This document shows positions 1 through 8,744 of a stretch of 64,000 nucleotides of DNA, piece by piece. Source of the stretch: Bacillus sp. FJAT-27445 (GTDB taxonomy: Bacteria > Bacillota > Bacilli > Bacillales > Cytobacillaceae). The notes under the pieces are model-generated. The model was not told where the DNA came from. It did no database searches and worked only from the letters and a program-made list of their open reading frames with translations. Every line of letters starts with the position of its first letter. Position 1 is the first letter of the stretch. The position numbers were made by a program, and so were the translations under genes. Where the stretch lies: NCBI RefSeq assembly GCF_001510665.1, contig NZ_LMTI01000005.1, positions 294,583-358,582 on the forward strand. Reading direction: 5' to 3'.

Positions 1-841
1 CGTATTTGGCCGGTATCTGCTCGACTTTCTGCTTTAGGAGCAGCTTTTTCATCTCCCGGTTCACCTGGGGGATGGAGAGATCGTAAACAACGGCGATTTC
101 CTTGGAAGCGACGAGCTGGAAAAACTTCAGGAAAGCCTCAAGCGAAGGAGGCGAGGATTGCTTCGGTTCCATCGGCAGCATTTCCTGAAGGACCTGCACA
201 TACACTTCATAAGGATAATAGCCAGCAATTTTAATCCCTTCTTCCTCCGCATTCTCATTGAAAAAAACGAGTGTCGGAATTTCATCCACTTCCATCTCAG
301 TCGTAATTTTCAAATCCTGCTGGAATGCTTTCGCGGCAGTTTCAGAATGGATATCCGTAATAAATTCCTCTACATCGAGGCCGACCGACCTGGCACAATC
401 CTTAAGGACATCAAAATTTGAGATGTTCTGCTTCTCCAAAAAGAGCATCTCCTGAAGGCGGCGAAGAAAACGAGTTCCCCGTTTCCTGCCCTGCAATTCC
501 GCAGCTTTTACCGCAATTGATGCGATATAGGGCGAAATAACCGGGTTATCCTCCCAAAGGGTCGCGTCACAGGACATACCTGAGCGGCTGGCGGTCTTTT
601 CCCACATCTCTGCTATGCTTTCAAATCGTTTCTTTCTTCCCATATTCAACATTGTCAGCTTGCCGCTCAAGACCGGCTTCATAGAAAAATAACGTCCGTA
701 CTCTATCATCAGTTTTTTCATGATCGGCTCTAGTGCCCAACATTCAGGGCAAAGCGGGTCAATGAAAATATAGATCTCAATTGGCTTTTTCTCAGGGCCG
801 TGGCAATGGTGAGCGAACAGCCTCTTTTCCTGCTCCATCAT
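1..841 (-). CDS. spxH: SpxH/YjbH, ClpXP adaptor for Spx (3' end missing)
   Basis: YjbH is a DsbA-like, thioredoxin-fold cytoplasmic adaptor that hands the thiol-stress regulator Spx to ClpXP. About 280 codons are visible and the gene runs off the left edge. The N terminus is His/Cys rich (HHCHG at residues 11-15) and is followed by a thioredoxin-like strand and the CPECW motif, as in YjbH. The start ATG overlaps the TGA of the upstream globin gene (ATGA, 838-841), so the two are translationally coupled, as in the yjbI-yjbH pair of B. subtilis. Family and synteny agree, so the call is secure. Confidence 0.93.
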   Translation of the reverse strand, partial: MMEQEKRLFAHHCHGPEKKPIEIYIFIDPLCPECWALEPIMKKLMIEYGRYFSMKPVLSGKLTMLNMGRKKRFESIAEMWEKTASRSGMSCDATLWEDNPVISPYIASIAVKAAELQGRKRGTRFLRRLQEMLFLEKQNISNFDVLKDCARSVGLDVEEFITDIHSETAAKAFQQDLKITTEMEVDEIPTLVFFNENAEEEGIKIAGYYPYEVYVQVLQEMLPMEPKQSSPPSLEAFLKFFQLVASKEIAVVYDLSIPQVNREMKKLLLKQKVEQIPAKY

Positions 842-1245
842 TCCTCTTCACCCAATGTTTCGCCTTCATCGGGGGTATTAATCATATGCTGCGCAGTCAG
901 GTGGAGCCTTGCAAAAAACTCATCGCGGAGCGGTCCTTCCAGGCCAACGATATCCATCGCCTGGTGCATGCAGGAAAGCCATGCCTTTGCCCGGGACGGA
1001 GTAATCGGAAAAGGCATATGCCTTGCGCGCATCATCGGATGGCCATGCTCCTCCGTATAAAGAGAAGGGCCGCCAAGATATTGAGTAAGAAATTGCTTTT
1101 GCTTTCTGGCAATTTCGGAAAAATCATTTGGAAATAAGGGAGAAAGTTCAGGATGCTGTCCAACCAATCCATAAAAAGCATCAACGAGCTGATGCAATGT
1201 TTCTTTCCCGAGGGCCTCATAAGGCGTAGGCAATTTCCCGGTCAT
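838..1245 (-). CDS. yjbI: Group II truncated hemoglobin YjbI
   Basis: This is a 135-residue truncated globin of the TrHbO (YjbI) group, a heme protein that binds O2 and possibly detoxifies reactive species. The proximal heme His is most likely H76 in MRARHMPFPI, and the group II Trp (G8) is W89. The length is normal for a 2-over-2 globin. The gene lies directly upstream of and overlaps spxH by 4 bp. In B. subtilis this globin is also co-transcribed with yjbH. The lytic transglycosylase yjbJ that separates yjbI and yjbK in B. subtilis is absent here. Confidence 0.93.
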   Translation of the reverse strand: MTGKLPTPYEALGKETLHQLVDAFYGLVGQHPELSPLFPNDFSEIARKQKQFLTQYLGGPSLYTEEHGHPMMRARHMPFPITPSRAKAWLSCMHQAMDIVGLEGPLRDEFFARLHLTAQHMINTPDEGETLGEEE

Positions 1246-1442
1246 GTTGACAACCCCTTTGAGTGTGTTTGTTTTATTTTAGCAATGCACTATTTATATC
1301 TCAAATAAATCGCCTTGTAAAAGGAAATGACTTCAGGATGCGTTCCCACCATACATAGCTAGCCCACCCTCATGGGTTATTCTGTGCAAAAAAGCACTCG
1401 CCATACTTATGCAAAAAGCCATTGTCTTTTTACTCAACATGC

Positions 1443-2030
1443 TCAGCCCCACCCTTTTTGAAGCCGCCGGTTGTAAAAACGCTGAATCTTGCTCGGAGTT
1501 TCCCTCAACGGGATCCCCAGCCTGTAAAGCAATGAACGAAATACTTCCTTTCCCTCATGAAAGTCCCTTGCTTCAAACTCTAATTCGTAATCCTCGGTAT
1601 CCAGGTAGCTGCTGTGATCAAGCACAAGCAGCCCTTTTTGAAAATCGGCCTCCGCCCTCGAGGTGGAAAGGGTCCCAAAATAAACTAGCTCATCAAAAGG
1701 GATTCCCATTTTCTCAACCTCGCCTGCAACCCCACCCAAAGGCAAAGTCCCATTGCCAATCGCGGTTCCTGTTTCTTTTTCCGAAACAAATTGATCCGTT
1801 TCGAGCAAGCCAATTACTTGGGGCTGTTTCAATGTAAGGATGAACTTTCCCCCTTTTTCCCGGATACGAAGGGCGGCGCCTTTCTCTTTTAGGGAAAATG
1901 TGGGGGTATCAAAGTAATGGTTCACCTGGTACCGGAAGTGTTCCGGCCCAAGGTTGAATTCAGTTGCGATTTGCTCAAACTCTTCCTTTAGCAGCAGATT
2001 TTTAAATTCAATTTCAAGATTTTGTTCCAA
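1443..2030 (-). CDS. yjbK: CYTH domain protein YjbK
   Basis: This is a CYTH (adenylyl cyclase CyaB / thiamine triphosphatase) superfamily protein, a triphosphate tunnel metalloenzyme acting on triphosphorylated substrates; the substrate of YjbK is not established. The signature ExExK is seen as EIEFK near residues 6-10, followed by charged strands with RIREK and LTLKQP. The open frame extends upstream to 2192, but that would run across the divergent yjbL start. I place the start at TTG 2030, which gives 195 residues, the usual family length; a GGAAG lies 11 nt upstream. The start codon is less certain than the family. Confidence 0.85.
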   Translation of the reverse strand: MEQNLEIEFKNLLLKEEFEQIATEFNLGPEHFRYQVNHYFDTPTFSLKEKGAALRIREKGGKFILTLKQPQVIGLLETDQFVSEKETGTAIGNGTLPLGGVAGEVEKMGIPFDELVYFGTLSTSRAEADFQKGLLVLDHSSYLDTEDYELEFEARDFHEGKEVFRSLLYRLGIPLRETPSKIQRFYNRRLQKGWG

Positions 2031-2095
2031 AGGTGCACCAACTTCCAGTTTACTGTTGAATCCATTATCTATTGTTTCGTTTCGCGTTGCAATTT

Positions 2096-2125
2096 TTGGG
2101 GGAAATGCCTCGAATATGCTAAAAT
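2096..2125 (+). promoter_or_regulatory. Probable extended -10 promoter of yjbL
   Basis: TGCTAAAAT at 2117-2125 is an extended -10 element. A poor -35 (TTTGGG) lies 18 nt upstream. It is about 30 nt ahead of the yjbL start and divergent to yjbK. Confidence 0.4.
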
Positions 2126-2153
2126 AGGGAAGTGAATGCTGGAGGGTGATATT

Positions 2154-2513
2154 ATGAAAAAGAGAATAATTGTAACAGGGTCTGAAATACAAGGGAGCCA
2201 GCTAATTTTAACAACAGGCCACCCTGTCGCCGGATTAACGCCCAAGGGCCAGATGCTTGTCGACTCTGATAATCTTTCATTCGTGTACTTGATGGAAGAG
2301 GAAGAGGAATATACATATGTACTTATGCCCGAACTTGTCTGGGCAGATTTGAAAAAAGGGCTTGATCAAAGTGTGGCAGTGTTTTTAGAGTCGGAAGGAA
2401 GCAAAGTTGAACTTGCTGGCTTCCGGGAAGAACTTGGGTACCTTGCCGAGAACATTAAAGGCAATGGCAACTATGGTGATGCCATGGTTTCAAAGGTCGA
2501 AAGCATTTTTTAA
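2154..2513 (+). CDS. yjbL: UPF0738 family protein YjbL
   Basis: This is a 119-residue protein of unknown function of the UPF0738 (YjbL) family, which is conserved in Bacillaceae in this position between yjbK and the relQ operon. It is rich in acidic residues (a run of five Glu near residue 52) and has no signal peptide or membrane segment. The frame opens at 2136, but the Shine-Dalgarno GGAGGGTGAT at 2141-2150 points to ATG 2154 (MKKRIIV) as the start. No function should be inferred beyond family membership. Confidence 0.85.
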   Translation: MKKRIIVTGSEIQGSQLILTTGHPVAGLTPKGQMLVDSDNLSFVYLMEEEEEYTYVLMPELVWADLKKGLDQSVAVFLESEGSKVELAGFREELGYLAENIKGNGNYGDAMVSKVESIF

Positions 2514-2683
2514 AAAGCTGCATGAATGCATGAGCAAGTGTTTTGCTAAAGCGCCAAGCCCTGGCCGTGATTACGGCCTGAATCACGGGCCTGCATCAGG
2601 TACCCATTTCAGGAATACGGACAGCTCCTTGGGGCCGGCAATGCGCAGACGCTTTTCCAATTGGCCGGGGGTGTACAAATACG

Positions 2684-3328
2684 ATGAAGAATTGGGATCA
2701 ATTTCTCGCGCCATATAAGCAGGCGGTCGAAGAATTGAAAGTGAAATTAAAAGGGATGAGGGGCCAGTTTGAACTGGATTCAAGCCCATCCCCGATTGAA
2801 TTTGTAACAGGAAGGGTAAAGCCGATTCCAAGTATTTTGGACAAAGCCCAGCAAAAAGGAATTCCGCTTGACAGGCTTGAAGAAGAAATGCAGGATATCG
2901 CCGGGCTAAGGCTGATGTGCCAGTTTGTTGATGATATCAGAAAGGTTGTCAAACTGCTGCGGAACCGGAATGATTTTGAAATAGTGGAAGAGCGAGATTA
3001 CATTTCGCATAAGAAAACAAGCGGGTACCGTTCGTATCACGTCGTCATCCGTTACCCTGTCCAGACCATCCACGGGGAAAAGAAAATCCTTGCAGAAATC
3101 CAAATCCGGACATTGGCAATGAACTTCTGGGCAACGATTGAACACTCGCTTAATTACAAATATGAGGGCCAGTTCCCAGAAACCATTAATACCCGTCTGC
3201 AGCGCGCCGCAGAAGCCGCATTCCGCCTCGATGAGGAGATGTCAACAATCAGGGGGGAAATCCAGGAAGCGCAGGCCTTTTTTACAAGAAAGAAGGAAAC
3301 GAAACAGGACCGCGGCTCTTCACATTGA
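2684..3328 (+). CDS. relQ: Small alarmone synthetase RelQ (YjbM / SasB)
   Basis: This single-domain (p)ppGpp synthetase transfers pyrophosphate from ATP to GDP or GTP during stress. It is 214 residues, the SAS length, without the hydrolase or TGS/ACT domains of RelA. Typical synthetase motifs are present: AGLRLMC, HKKTSGYRSYH (substrate G-loop region) and AEIQIRT followed by FWATIEH. It opens the conserved relQ-nadK-pseudouridine synthase operon (35 and 65 nt gaps). A stem-loop at 2563-2591 (GGCCGTGATT / AATCACGGGCC) lies in the gap after yjbL but has no T-run. Confidence 0.95.
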   Translation: MKNWDQFLAPYKQAVEELKVKLKGMRGQFELDSSPSPIEFVTGRVKPIPSILDKAQQKGIPLDRLEEEMQDIAGLRLMCQFVDDIRKVVKLLRNRNDFEIVEERDYISHKKTSGYRSYHVVIRYPVQTIHGEKKILAEIQIRTLAMNFWATIEHSLNYKYEGQFPETINTRLQRAAEAAFRLDEEMSTIRGEIQEAQAFFTRKKETKQDRGSSH

Positions 3329-3362
3329 ATGGCAGGAAGAATGCGGAGAAGGAGCGTGACCG

Positions 3363-4163
3363 ATGAAATTTTCGATAACGACAAAGGGTGACCAGAAGTC
3401 GAATACGTTAATGCATAAGATGAGAACCTATCTGCTCGATTTCGATCTTGTTTATGATGAAGACCAGCCTGACATTGTCATTTCGATTGGCGGAGACGGA
3501 ACGCTTCTTTATGCGTTTCACCGATACAGCAGCAGGCTGGACAAGACAGCGTTTGTCGGAGTCCATACCGGGCATCTCGGCTTTTATGCGGACTGGGTGC
3601 CGGAGGAAATCGAGAAGCTGGTCATTGCGATTGCAAAAACGCCATACCAGGTGATTGAATATCCGCTGCTTGAAGTCATTATCAGATATCAGCATGGGGG
3701 AAAGGAATCCCGCTACCTGGCGATGAATGAATCGACTGTTAAGGGGCTGGAGGGAACACTTGTGATGGATGTCGATATCCGCGGCCAGCACTTTGAACGG
3801 TTTCGCGGCGACGGGCTGTGCGTGTCAACGCCATCTGGCAGCACGGCGTACAATAAGGCACTTGGAGGCGCGATTATCCATCCGTCCATAGAAGCGATCC
3901 AGCTTGCGGAAATGGCATCAATCAACAACCGGGTTTTTAGGACAGTCGGCTCGCCGCTAATCCTGCCAGCCCATCACACCTGCATGCTTAGGCCGGTAAA
4001 CCGTACCGACTTCCAGGTGACAATCGACCATTTGACAATGCTGCATAAGGAAGTGAAGTCCATCCAGTTCCGGGTGCCGGAAGAGAAAGTTAGATTCGCA
4101 AGGTTCAGGCCATTCCCGTTCTGGAAGCGGGTGCACGATTCCTTTATCTCCGATTCTGATTGA
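3363..4163 (+). CDS. nadK: NAD kinase
   Basis: This enzyme phosphorylates NAD to NADP using ATP or polyphosphate. In 266 residues it shows the catalytic GGDG loop (IGGDGTLL, near residues 40-47), the NES motif (AMNEST) and the glycine-rich [10 protein letters not shown] segment, all diagnostic of PpnK/NadK. It is the second gene of the relQ operon, the same order as yjbM-ppnK-yjbO in B. subtilis. The Shine-Dalgarno AAGGAG lies upstream of ATG 3363. Confidence 0.96.
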   Translation: MKFSITTKGDQKSNTLMHKMRTYLLDFDLVYDEDQPDIVISIGGDGTLLYAFHRYSSRLDKTAFVGVHTGHLGFYADWVPEEIEKLVIAIAKTPYQVIEYPLLEVIIRYQHGGKESRYLAMNESTVKGLEGTLVMDVDIRGQHFERFRGDGLCVSTPSGSTAYNKALGGAIIHPSIEAIQLAEMASINNRVFRTVGSPLILPAHHTCMLRPVNRTDFQVTIDHLTMLHKEVKSIQFRVPEEKVRFARFRPFPFWKRVHDSFISDSD

Positions 4164-4228
4164 AAACTGGCGATTAAATAGGACAGCTTTACTTTACGGC
4201 AGGATTAAATGAAACAGAGGTATAGCAC

Positions 4229-5131
4229 ATGGCATCTAGCCGCTTTACATTGCAGTGGAAAATCGGCCATGCCGATTCAGGTAAAATGATGAGGGAGTTT
4301 CTGAAGGAAAAGGAAATCAGTTCCACAGCGCTTACTGATATAAAATTCAAGGGCGGCAGCATCCTGGCAAATGGCCGGGAGGTGACCGTCCGTTATTTAC
4401 TTTCAGAAGGGGACGTGGCCACGGTTTCCTTCCCTGTTGAAGAGCCCTCGCCTGGAGTCAGGGGGGAAAACATCCCGCTTGAAATCGTCTACGAAGATGA
4501 ATATATACTCGTAATCAACAAGCCGCCTGCGATGAACACAATCCCATCGCGCGAACATCCATTTGGCAGCCTAGCCAATGGCCTAGTCGGCTATTATGAA
4601 ACAATTGGTTTAGCGGCGACCTCGCATATTGTGACAAGGCTTGACCGGGACACGTCGGGGCTAGTGCTGGTAGCCAAGCACCGGCACGTCCATCATCTGT
4701 TAAGCAAGCAACAGAAAGCTGGCGGGGTCAGGCGGGAGTATGAAGCGTTTGCCGAGGGGGAATTTTTAGAGCGGTCTGGGAAAATCGAACAGCCAATCGG
4801 GAGAAAGGCGGACAGCATCATTGAGCGGGAGGTCCGCTCCGACGGCCAGTATGCCTGCACGCATTACTTAGTTACCGGAATTCACGAAGGCCGGTTCACG
4901 CGGGTAAGGCTCAGGCTGGAAACGGGAAGGACCCACCAAATCCGGGTCCATCTCGCTTTCATCGGCCATCCCCTTCTTGGCGATGATTTGTATGGGGGCA
5001 GTATAACCCAGATTACTCGCCAGGCGCTCCATTGCCGTGAAATCAGCTTTTATCACCCAATGCGGGACAGTCAGTTGACGTTCAAAGCTCCGTTGCCCTC
5101 AGATATGGCTGCTTTACTGGCGGAGCAGTGA
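4229..5131 (+). CDS. yjbO: RluA-family pseudouridine synthase (YjbO)
   Basis: This is a 300-residue RNA pseudouridine synthase of the RluA/RluD group, which isomerises uridines in rRNA or tRNA. The catalytic Asp sits in RLDRDTSGL, and the downstream motifs GRTHQIRVHL and GHPLLGD are those of the family. The N-terminal 90 residues are S4-like. The gene ends the relQ-nadK operon and converges on prpE. A short inverted repeat CTGTCC/GGACAG at 5144-5161 in the gap is a poor terminator because it lacks a T-run. The exact RNA target cannot be told from sequence. Confidence 0.92.
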   Translation: MASSRFTLQWKIGHADSGKMMREFLKEKEISSTALTDIKFKGGSILANGREVTVRYLLSEGDVATVSFPVEEPSPGVRGENIPLEIVYEDEYILVINKPPAMNTIPSREHPFGSLANGLVGYYETIGLAATSHIVTRLDRDTSGLVLVAKHRHVHHLLSKQQKAGGVRREYEAFAEGEFLERSGKIEQPIGRKADSIIEREVRSDGQYACTHYLVTGIHEGRFTRVRLRLETGRTHQIRVHLAFIGHPLLGDDLYGGSITQITRQALHCREISFYHPMRDSQLTFKAPLPSDMAALLAEQ

Positions 5132-5178
5132 ACATAGGTACTGTCCATACGAATTGGACAGCCTGCCTACGTTTTGTT

Positions 5179-5919
5179 TTACGGGAACTGGCGGAACTTT
5201 TCCTCCACAAGCGGCATTGAAGAGGGGACGGATACTAGCTCCATTTCCGGATAGCGGAGTGCTGTCAGTTTTCCGCCAAAGACTGCTCCTGTATCGATGT
5301 TGTAGGTCCCATTGACAATTCTCGGTTCCCTGACAGGCGTGTGGCCATAAACAACAATTGGCTTGCCTGGGTAATTTAACGCCCAATCCCTCCTAACTGG
5401 GGTTCCATCATGATTCGTTTCTCCCGTTATGTCCCCATAAAGGACAAAGGTTCTTACTTTGGCAGTATGTTTGCCAATATAGTCTTTGCGGATTCCGGCA
5501 TGGGCAATGACCAGTGACCCATTATCAAGTACCTGGTAAAGAGGGGCTTGCTCATAGAGCTGGATGAACCGTCCTTTTACCTGGTTCTGTTCCTCTCGAT
5601 TCAAGGCCTCGAATTCCGAAACGGTAGTTTCAAGGCCATGCGAAATTTGCACTTTATTGCTGAGGAAATATCTGTAAAGCTTGTTACAGTGGTTTCCTGG
5701 CGAATAATAGGCAATTTTTCTTTTTACGGCGAGCTCCCAAACGAGATGGACTGTTTTCAACGAGGCAGGGCCCCGATCAGTCAAATCGCCGAGAAAAGCG
5801 AGGTTGCGGCCAGCAGGATGGAGAGGGATGCCCTGCCCCCACTGGTAGCCTAGCTCGAGCGTCAATTTTTCAAACTCACTAAAGCATCCGTGTATATCGC
5901 CGATTATATCGATTTTCAT
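5179..5919 (-). CDS. prpE: Bis(5'-nucleosyl)-tetraphosphatase PrpE
   Basis: This is a metallophosphatase that hydrolyses diadenosine tetraphosphate and is also linked to spore germination in B. subtilis. It is 246 residues. Metal-binding motifs are GDIHGC at the N terminus, GDLTDRG, and GNHCNKL (PrpE has Cys where most PPP phosphatases have Asp), then HAG and GHTP. The frame opens at 5940, but GGAGG seven bases before ATG 5919 sets the start ([11 protein letters not shown]). It is divergent from fabI. Confidence 0.93.
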   Translation of the reverse strand: MKIDIIGDIHGCFSEFEKLTLELGYQWGQGIPLHPAGRNLAFLGDLTDRGPASLKTVHLVWELAVKRKIAYYSPGNHCNKLYRYFLSNKVQISHGLETTVSEFEALNREEQNQVKGRFIQLYEQAPLYQVLDNGSLVIAHAGIRKDYIGKHTAKVRTFVLYGDITGETNHDGTPVRRDWALNYPGKPIVVYGHTPVREPRIVNGTYNIDTGAVFGGKLTALRYPEMELVSVPSSMPLVEEKFRQFP

Positions 5920-6144
5920 CCTAATCCTCCGGAAAAACATTCTTTGCCCCTAACCTAGATAAAAAGTACGTAAATAAGCGGTGGCCGGCAGCAAAACATT
6001 TTGCGCCTGCTATCATTCTACCCTCACTTTAGTTTCTCTATTTTTTCCTTATTTCGGTTCAACACTTCCTTATATGGGCACACTTTGAACATAGAACATT
6101 TCCACTATCAAGATGGTAAATATGACATATGTCATGTAGAATGC

Positions 6145-6173
6145 TTTTCATTTTAACTAAATTAGTGTACAAT
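6145..6173 (+). promoter_or_regulatory. fabI promoter
   Basis: TTTTCA (6145-6150), a 17-nt spacer and TACAAT (6168-6173) form a sigma-A-type promoter 46 nt upstream of fabI. Its -10 end overlaps the FapR-like operator. Confidence 0.65.
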
Positions 6174-6190
6174 TAGTACCAACTACTAAT
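6172..6190 (+). promoter_or_regulatory. FapR-type operator of fabI
   Basis: ATTAGTACCAACTACTAAT is an inverted repeat with 7-bp arms (ATTAGTA / TACTAAT). It matches the FapR consensus of Bacillus fatty-acid genes. It covers the end of the -10 box and the expected +1, so FapR bound here would block initiation and malonyl-CoA would relieve it. Confidence 0.85.
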
Positions 6191-6218
6191 AACTTGTATT
6201 AACAGGGGGATTATTATA

Positions 6219-6989
6219 ATGGGTTTATCATTAAAAGGAAAAACATATGTGGTAATGGGAGTTGCAAATAAGCGAAGCATTGCATGGGGAATTGCCAGGT
6301 CGCTGCACACAGCAGGAGCTCGCCTCATTTTTACATACGCTGGTGAGCGTTTTGGAGATTCAGTCCGTGAACTGGCCGAATCACTGGAAGCAGAAGATAC
6401 GCTCGTTCTGCCATGCGATATTACATCAGATGAAGAAATCAGGGAGTGCTTCTCCAAAATCAAAGAAGAAGTTGGCTCTATCAATGGCATTGCGCATTGC
6501 ATTGCTTTTGCCAATAAAGAAGAGCTAACGGGTGAATACTTGAATACGACTCGTGACGGCTTCCTGCTTGCGCATAATATTTCAGCCTATTCATTGACGG
6601 CGGTTGTGAAGGAAGCGCGCGGCATGATGCCTGAAGGCGGGAGCATTGTGACAATGACATACCTTGGCGGCGAACGCGCTATCACAAACTATAATGTAAT
6701 GGGAGTCGCAAAAGCTTCTCTTGATGCCAGCGTCCGCTATCTTGCTGCAGACCTGGGCAAGGATAATATTCGTGTCAATTCCATTTCCGCTGGGCCAATT
6801 CGGACATTGTCAGCAAAAGGGGTCAGCGATTTCAACCTCATCCTGAAGGAAATTGAAGAAAAAGCTCCGCTCCGCCGCGCGACAACAACTGAGGAAGTAG
6901 GCGACACAGCTGTATTCCTATTCAGTGACATGTCCCGCGGGATTACCGGCGAAAACATTCATGTTGACTCCGGCTACCACATTCTTTAA
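6219..6989 (+). CDS. fabI: Enoyl-[acyl-carrier-protein] reductase FabI
   Basis: This enzyme carries out the last step of each fatty acid elongation cycle, reducing trans-2-enoyl-ACP with NAD(P)H. It is a 256-residue atypical SDR. GVANKRSIAWGIA is the cofactor-binding motif of FabI, and the catalytic Tyr-x6-Lys is seen as YNVMGVAK. Its own promoter and FapR-type operator lie just upstream and a strong terminator follows, so it is monocistronic. It corresponds to yjbW (fabI) of B. subtilis at the same position. Confidence 0.97.
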   Translation: MGLSLKGKTYVVMGVANKRSIAWGIARSLHTAGARLIFTYAGERFGDSVRELAESLEAEDTLVLPCDITSDEEIRECFSKIKEEVGSINGIAHCIAFANKEELTGEYLNTTRDGFLLAHNISAYSLTAVVKEARGMMPEGGSIVTMTYLGGERAITNYNVMGVAKASLDASVRYLAADLGKDNIRVNSISAGPIRTLSAKGVSDFNLILKEIEEKAPLRRATTTEEVGDTAVFLFSDMSRGITGENIHVDSGYHIL

Positions 6990-7009
6990 GTAAAACATAT
7001 TGTTATCTT

Positions 7010-7040
7010 CCCGCCTTCATACTGGAGGCGGGATTTTTTT
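7010..7040 (+). terminator. fabI terminator
   Basis: CCCGCCT (7010-7016) pairs with AGGCGGG (7026-7032) and is followed by a run of T. Confidence 0.85.
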
Positions 7041-7087
7041 GCATTTGGCAAAGCCAGGATGGGCTCCTTTGTTAAGCCCCGTGCTTA

Positions 7088-7116
7088 ACCACTTATCCAC
7101 CCAATGCATACTTATA
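7088..7116 (+). promoter_or_regulatory. Possible mother-cell promoter of cotO
   Basis: ACC at 7088-7090 and CATACTTAT at 7107-7115, 16 nt apart, resemble a sigma-K or sigma-E promoter but the -10 is not an exact match. cotO is a late mother-cell gene in B. subtilis, which supports the reading. Confidence 0.35.
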
Positions 7117-7154
7117 ATAAGTGGAGTTCCTAATAAGTGAAATGAGGGATGAGG

Positions 7155-7886
7155 ATGGATAAACAAAAAAGTGCCCCAAAGCCAATGCTTTATATCGTTC
7201 AGCCGGATTTGCCCGGGGGGCGGCAGCAAATGCAAGATTATTTCATTTGGAGGAAGAGGAAGGAAGAGCAGGTTCACCCCGTAAAGGAGATTGGAGAATC
7301 GTTCATTGAAGAGGCAGAAGGGACAGTGCCTGCTAGCCAGGCGGAGAACATGCCAATGGCTGAAACGGAATTAGCTCCTGAAGCCAAGCAACAGACATGG
7401 GTTTTTCCTCCGAAAGTGGAATTTGGACTGGAAGATGATAACGTGGCAGCCGATCAGGTCCAAATGGAACACACGAAAGAGGAAGCCACAGTGTCGGGTG
7501 ATGCGGAAATTTCTAATCCAGAAAAGATTAAGGATTCGACAAAGCAGACGGCACTTGTTCAATACTTTCTCCAGCTTATGAAAGAAAAGGAAGTCCAGCC
7601 TGTTGAAACGCACGTATCCACTCCCGCAAAGCTAACCGATTCAAAGCCGGCCATTAATGAACTAAAGGAAATAGATGAGAACAAAAAGAAAATTTGGCGC
7701 CTGGCCACGACTCTGGCCCGATATCCCATTTTCCTCGAACGCCCATATGTTCAAGCCGTTGTGAATGGAGAACCAATTATTTTTCAGATTGAAAGCAAAC
7801 GTGGAAACAAGCTCCGAATCAAGACCGGCAATCAAATGAAAATTATCAAAATTGACGATATAACTGAACTACAATTAAAAAAATAA
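7155..7886 (+). CDS. cotO: Spore coat protein CotO
   Basis: CotO is a spore coat morphogenetic protein of the mother cell needed for outer coat assembly. This copy is 243 residues: a variable, acidic and low-complexity middle (about residues 50-150) and a conserved C-terminal 60 residues (YPIFLERPYVQAVVNG, then a Lys/Ile-rich end) that carries the family signal. ATG 7149 and ATG 7155 compete; GAGGG at 7144-7148 is correctly spaced only for 7155. It lies between fabI and cotZ as in B. subtilis (yjbX). Confidence 0.85.
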   Translation: MDKQKSAPKPMLYIVQPDLPGGRQQMQDYFIWRKRKEEQVHPVKEIGESFIEEAEGTVPASQAENMPMAETELAPEAKQQTWVFPPKVEFGLEDDNVAADQVQMEHTKEEATVSGDAEISNPEKIKDSTKQTALVQYFLQLMKEKEVQPVETHVSTPAKLTDSKPAINELKEIDENKKKIWRLATTLARYPIFLERPYVQAVVNGEPIIFQIESKRGNKLRIKTGNQMKIIKIDDITELQLKK

Positions 7887-7892
7887 ACCGAA

Positions 7893-7930
7893 AGAGGAAG
7901 CTGTCTGGAAAAGGCCGCTTCTTTTTTTTA
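7893..7930 (+). terminator. Probable cotO terminator
   Basis: GGAAGC and GCTTCT pair around a 15-nt loop and are followed by eight T. The stem is short. Confidence 0.5.
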
Positions 7931-8033
7931 AGTAATCTTCTCAGGGAAAGAACGAATTTTTTAGGAAAAAACGATTCCGTGGTGGCATATGTATGGAAAG
8001 ATATAGCACTCTTTTTTTCAAAAAATACTCCAT

Positions 8034-8069
8034 AAAAAAAAGACTGTTTCATTCCAAGTGAAACAGTCT
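8034..8069 (-). terminator. cotZ terminator
   Basis: A perfect 11-bp stem (8041-8051 with 8059-8069) is followed, on the minus strand, by a T-run (A8034-8040 on the plus strand). Confidence 0.88.
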
Positions 8070-8077
8070 GCCAATGA

Positions 8078-8599
8078 TTAAAGCAGGTTTTGCGGGAATA
8101 TGCAGGAAACGCCGCAGAAGCAGTTGAGGTCAACGGTTATGCAGACGCCGGAGCGTACGAGGGCTCTTGCATTATTAAGATTTTCTACACAGCCAAAGCC
8201 GCTATTCTGATTTTCTGCTTCACATAAGGTAAAGTCGGCATTTGCCCCTTCGCCTCTTTGGATGCCCAAAATTTCAAGGGTTGCGCAGCAAGTTTCTGGA
8301 TCTACATCGATGACCCGGAAAACGCAGCCGCAAACGACTTCAAAAGGTGTTTGCGGAGATTGGGTATCTCTCCTAACTCCGGTGGCCTGGAACGGTGCAC
8401 AAGTGCTTTTGCAGATTAGGATGACCGGAATGGAATCAGCACCTGAGGTGTTGACGCCGCCCACTAGTTCTTTAATTGCCCTGCTGCAGCCAAACGTGCA
8501 TTCGTCCATTACTGGGCTAATTTTATCTTGGGCTTCCACGATTGCGAGCAATGTATCACATACACAATTGCTCGTGAAGAAATCTGAACCACAACTCAT
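8078..8599 (-). CDS. cotZ: Cys-rich spore coat/crust protein CotZ/CotY family
   Basis: This is a 173-residue protein of the CotY/CotZ (ExsY) family, which forms disulphide-linked sheets in the outermost spore layer. There are 17 Cys, with pairs such as CVC, CGC, CC and CFCGVSC, and the conserved N-terminal segment beginning MSCGS. The Shine-Dalgarno GGAGGAG precedes the ATG. B. subtilis has cotZ-cotY-cotX-cotW-cotV here; only one member remains, so the assignment between cotZ and cotY is by position. It is divergent from the yjcA-like gene. Confidence 0.87.
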   Translation of the reverse strand: MSCGSDFFTSNCVCDTLLAIVEAQDKISPVMDECTFGCSRAIKELVGGVNTSGADSIPVILICKSTCAPFQATGVRRDTQSPQTPFEVVCGCVFRVIDVDPETCCATLEILGIQRGEGANADFTLCEAENQNSGFGCVENLNNARALVRSGVCITVDLNCFCGVSCIFPQNLL

Positions 8600-8744
8600 G
8601 GATTCTCCTCCTTTTAGATGAAAAGTATTTGCATTATCAGACTATGTTGGGATTGGAAAGGTGGGATGGGCAAACCGCCTATTTTTAGTTATTTTCATCA
8701 GGAATACGAGCCTGCTTTTAAAAGGGATAAAGGGAGAGATGCAA

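Noticed and set aside
2563-2591. Terminator after yjbL
   Set aside because: The stem-loop GGCCGTGATT / AATCACGGGCC is good but has no T-run and is followed by GC-rich sequence; it was only mentioned in the relQ entry.
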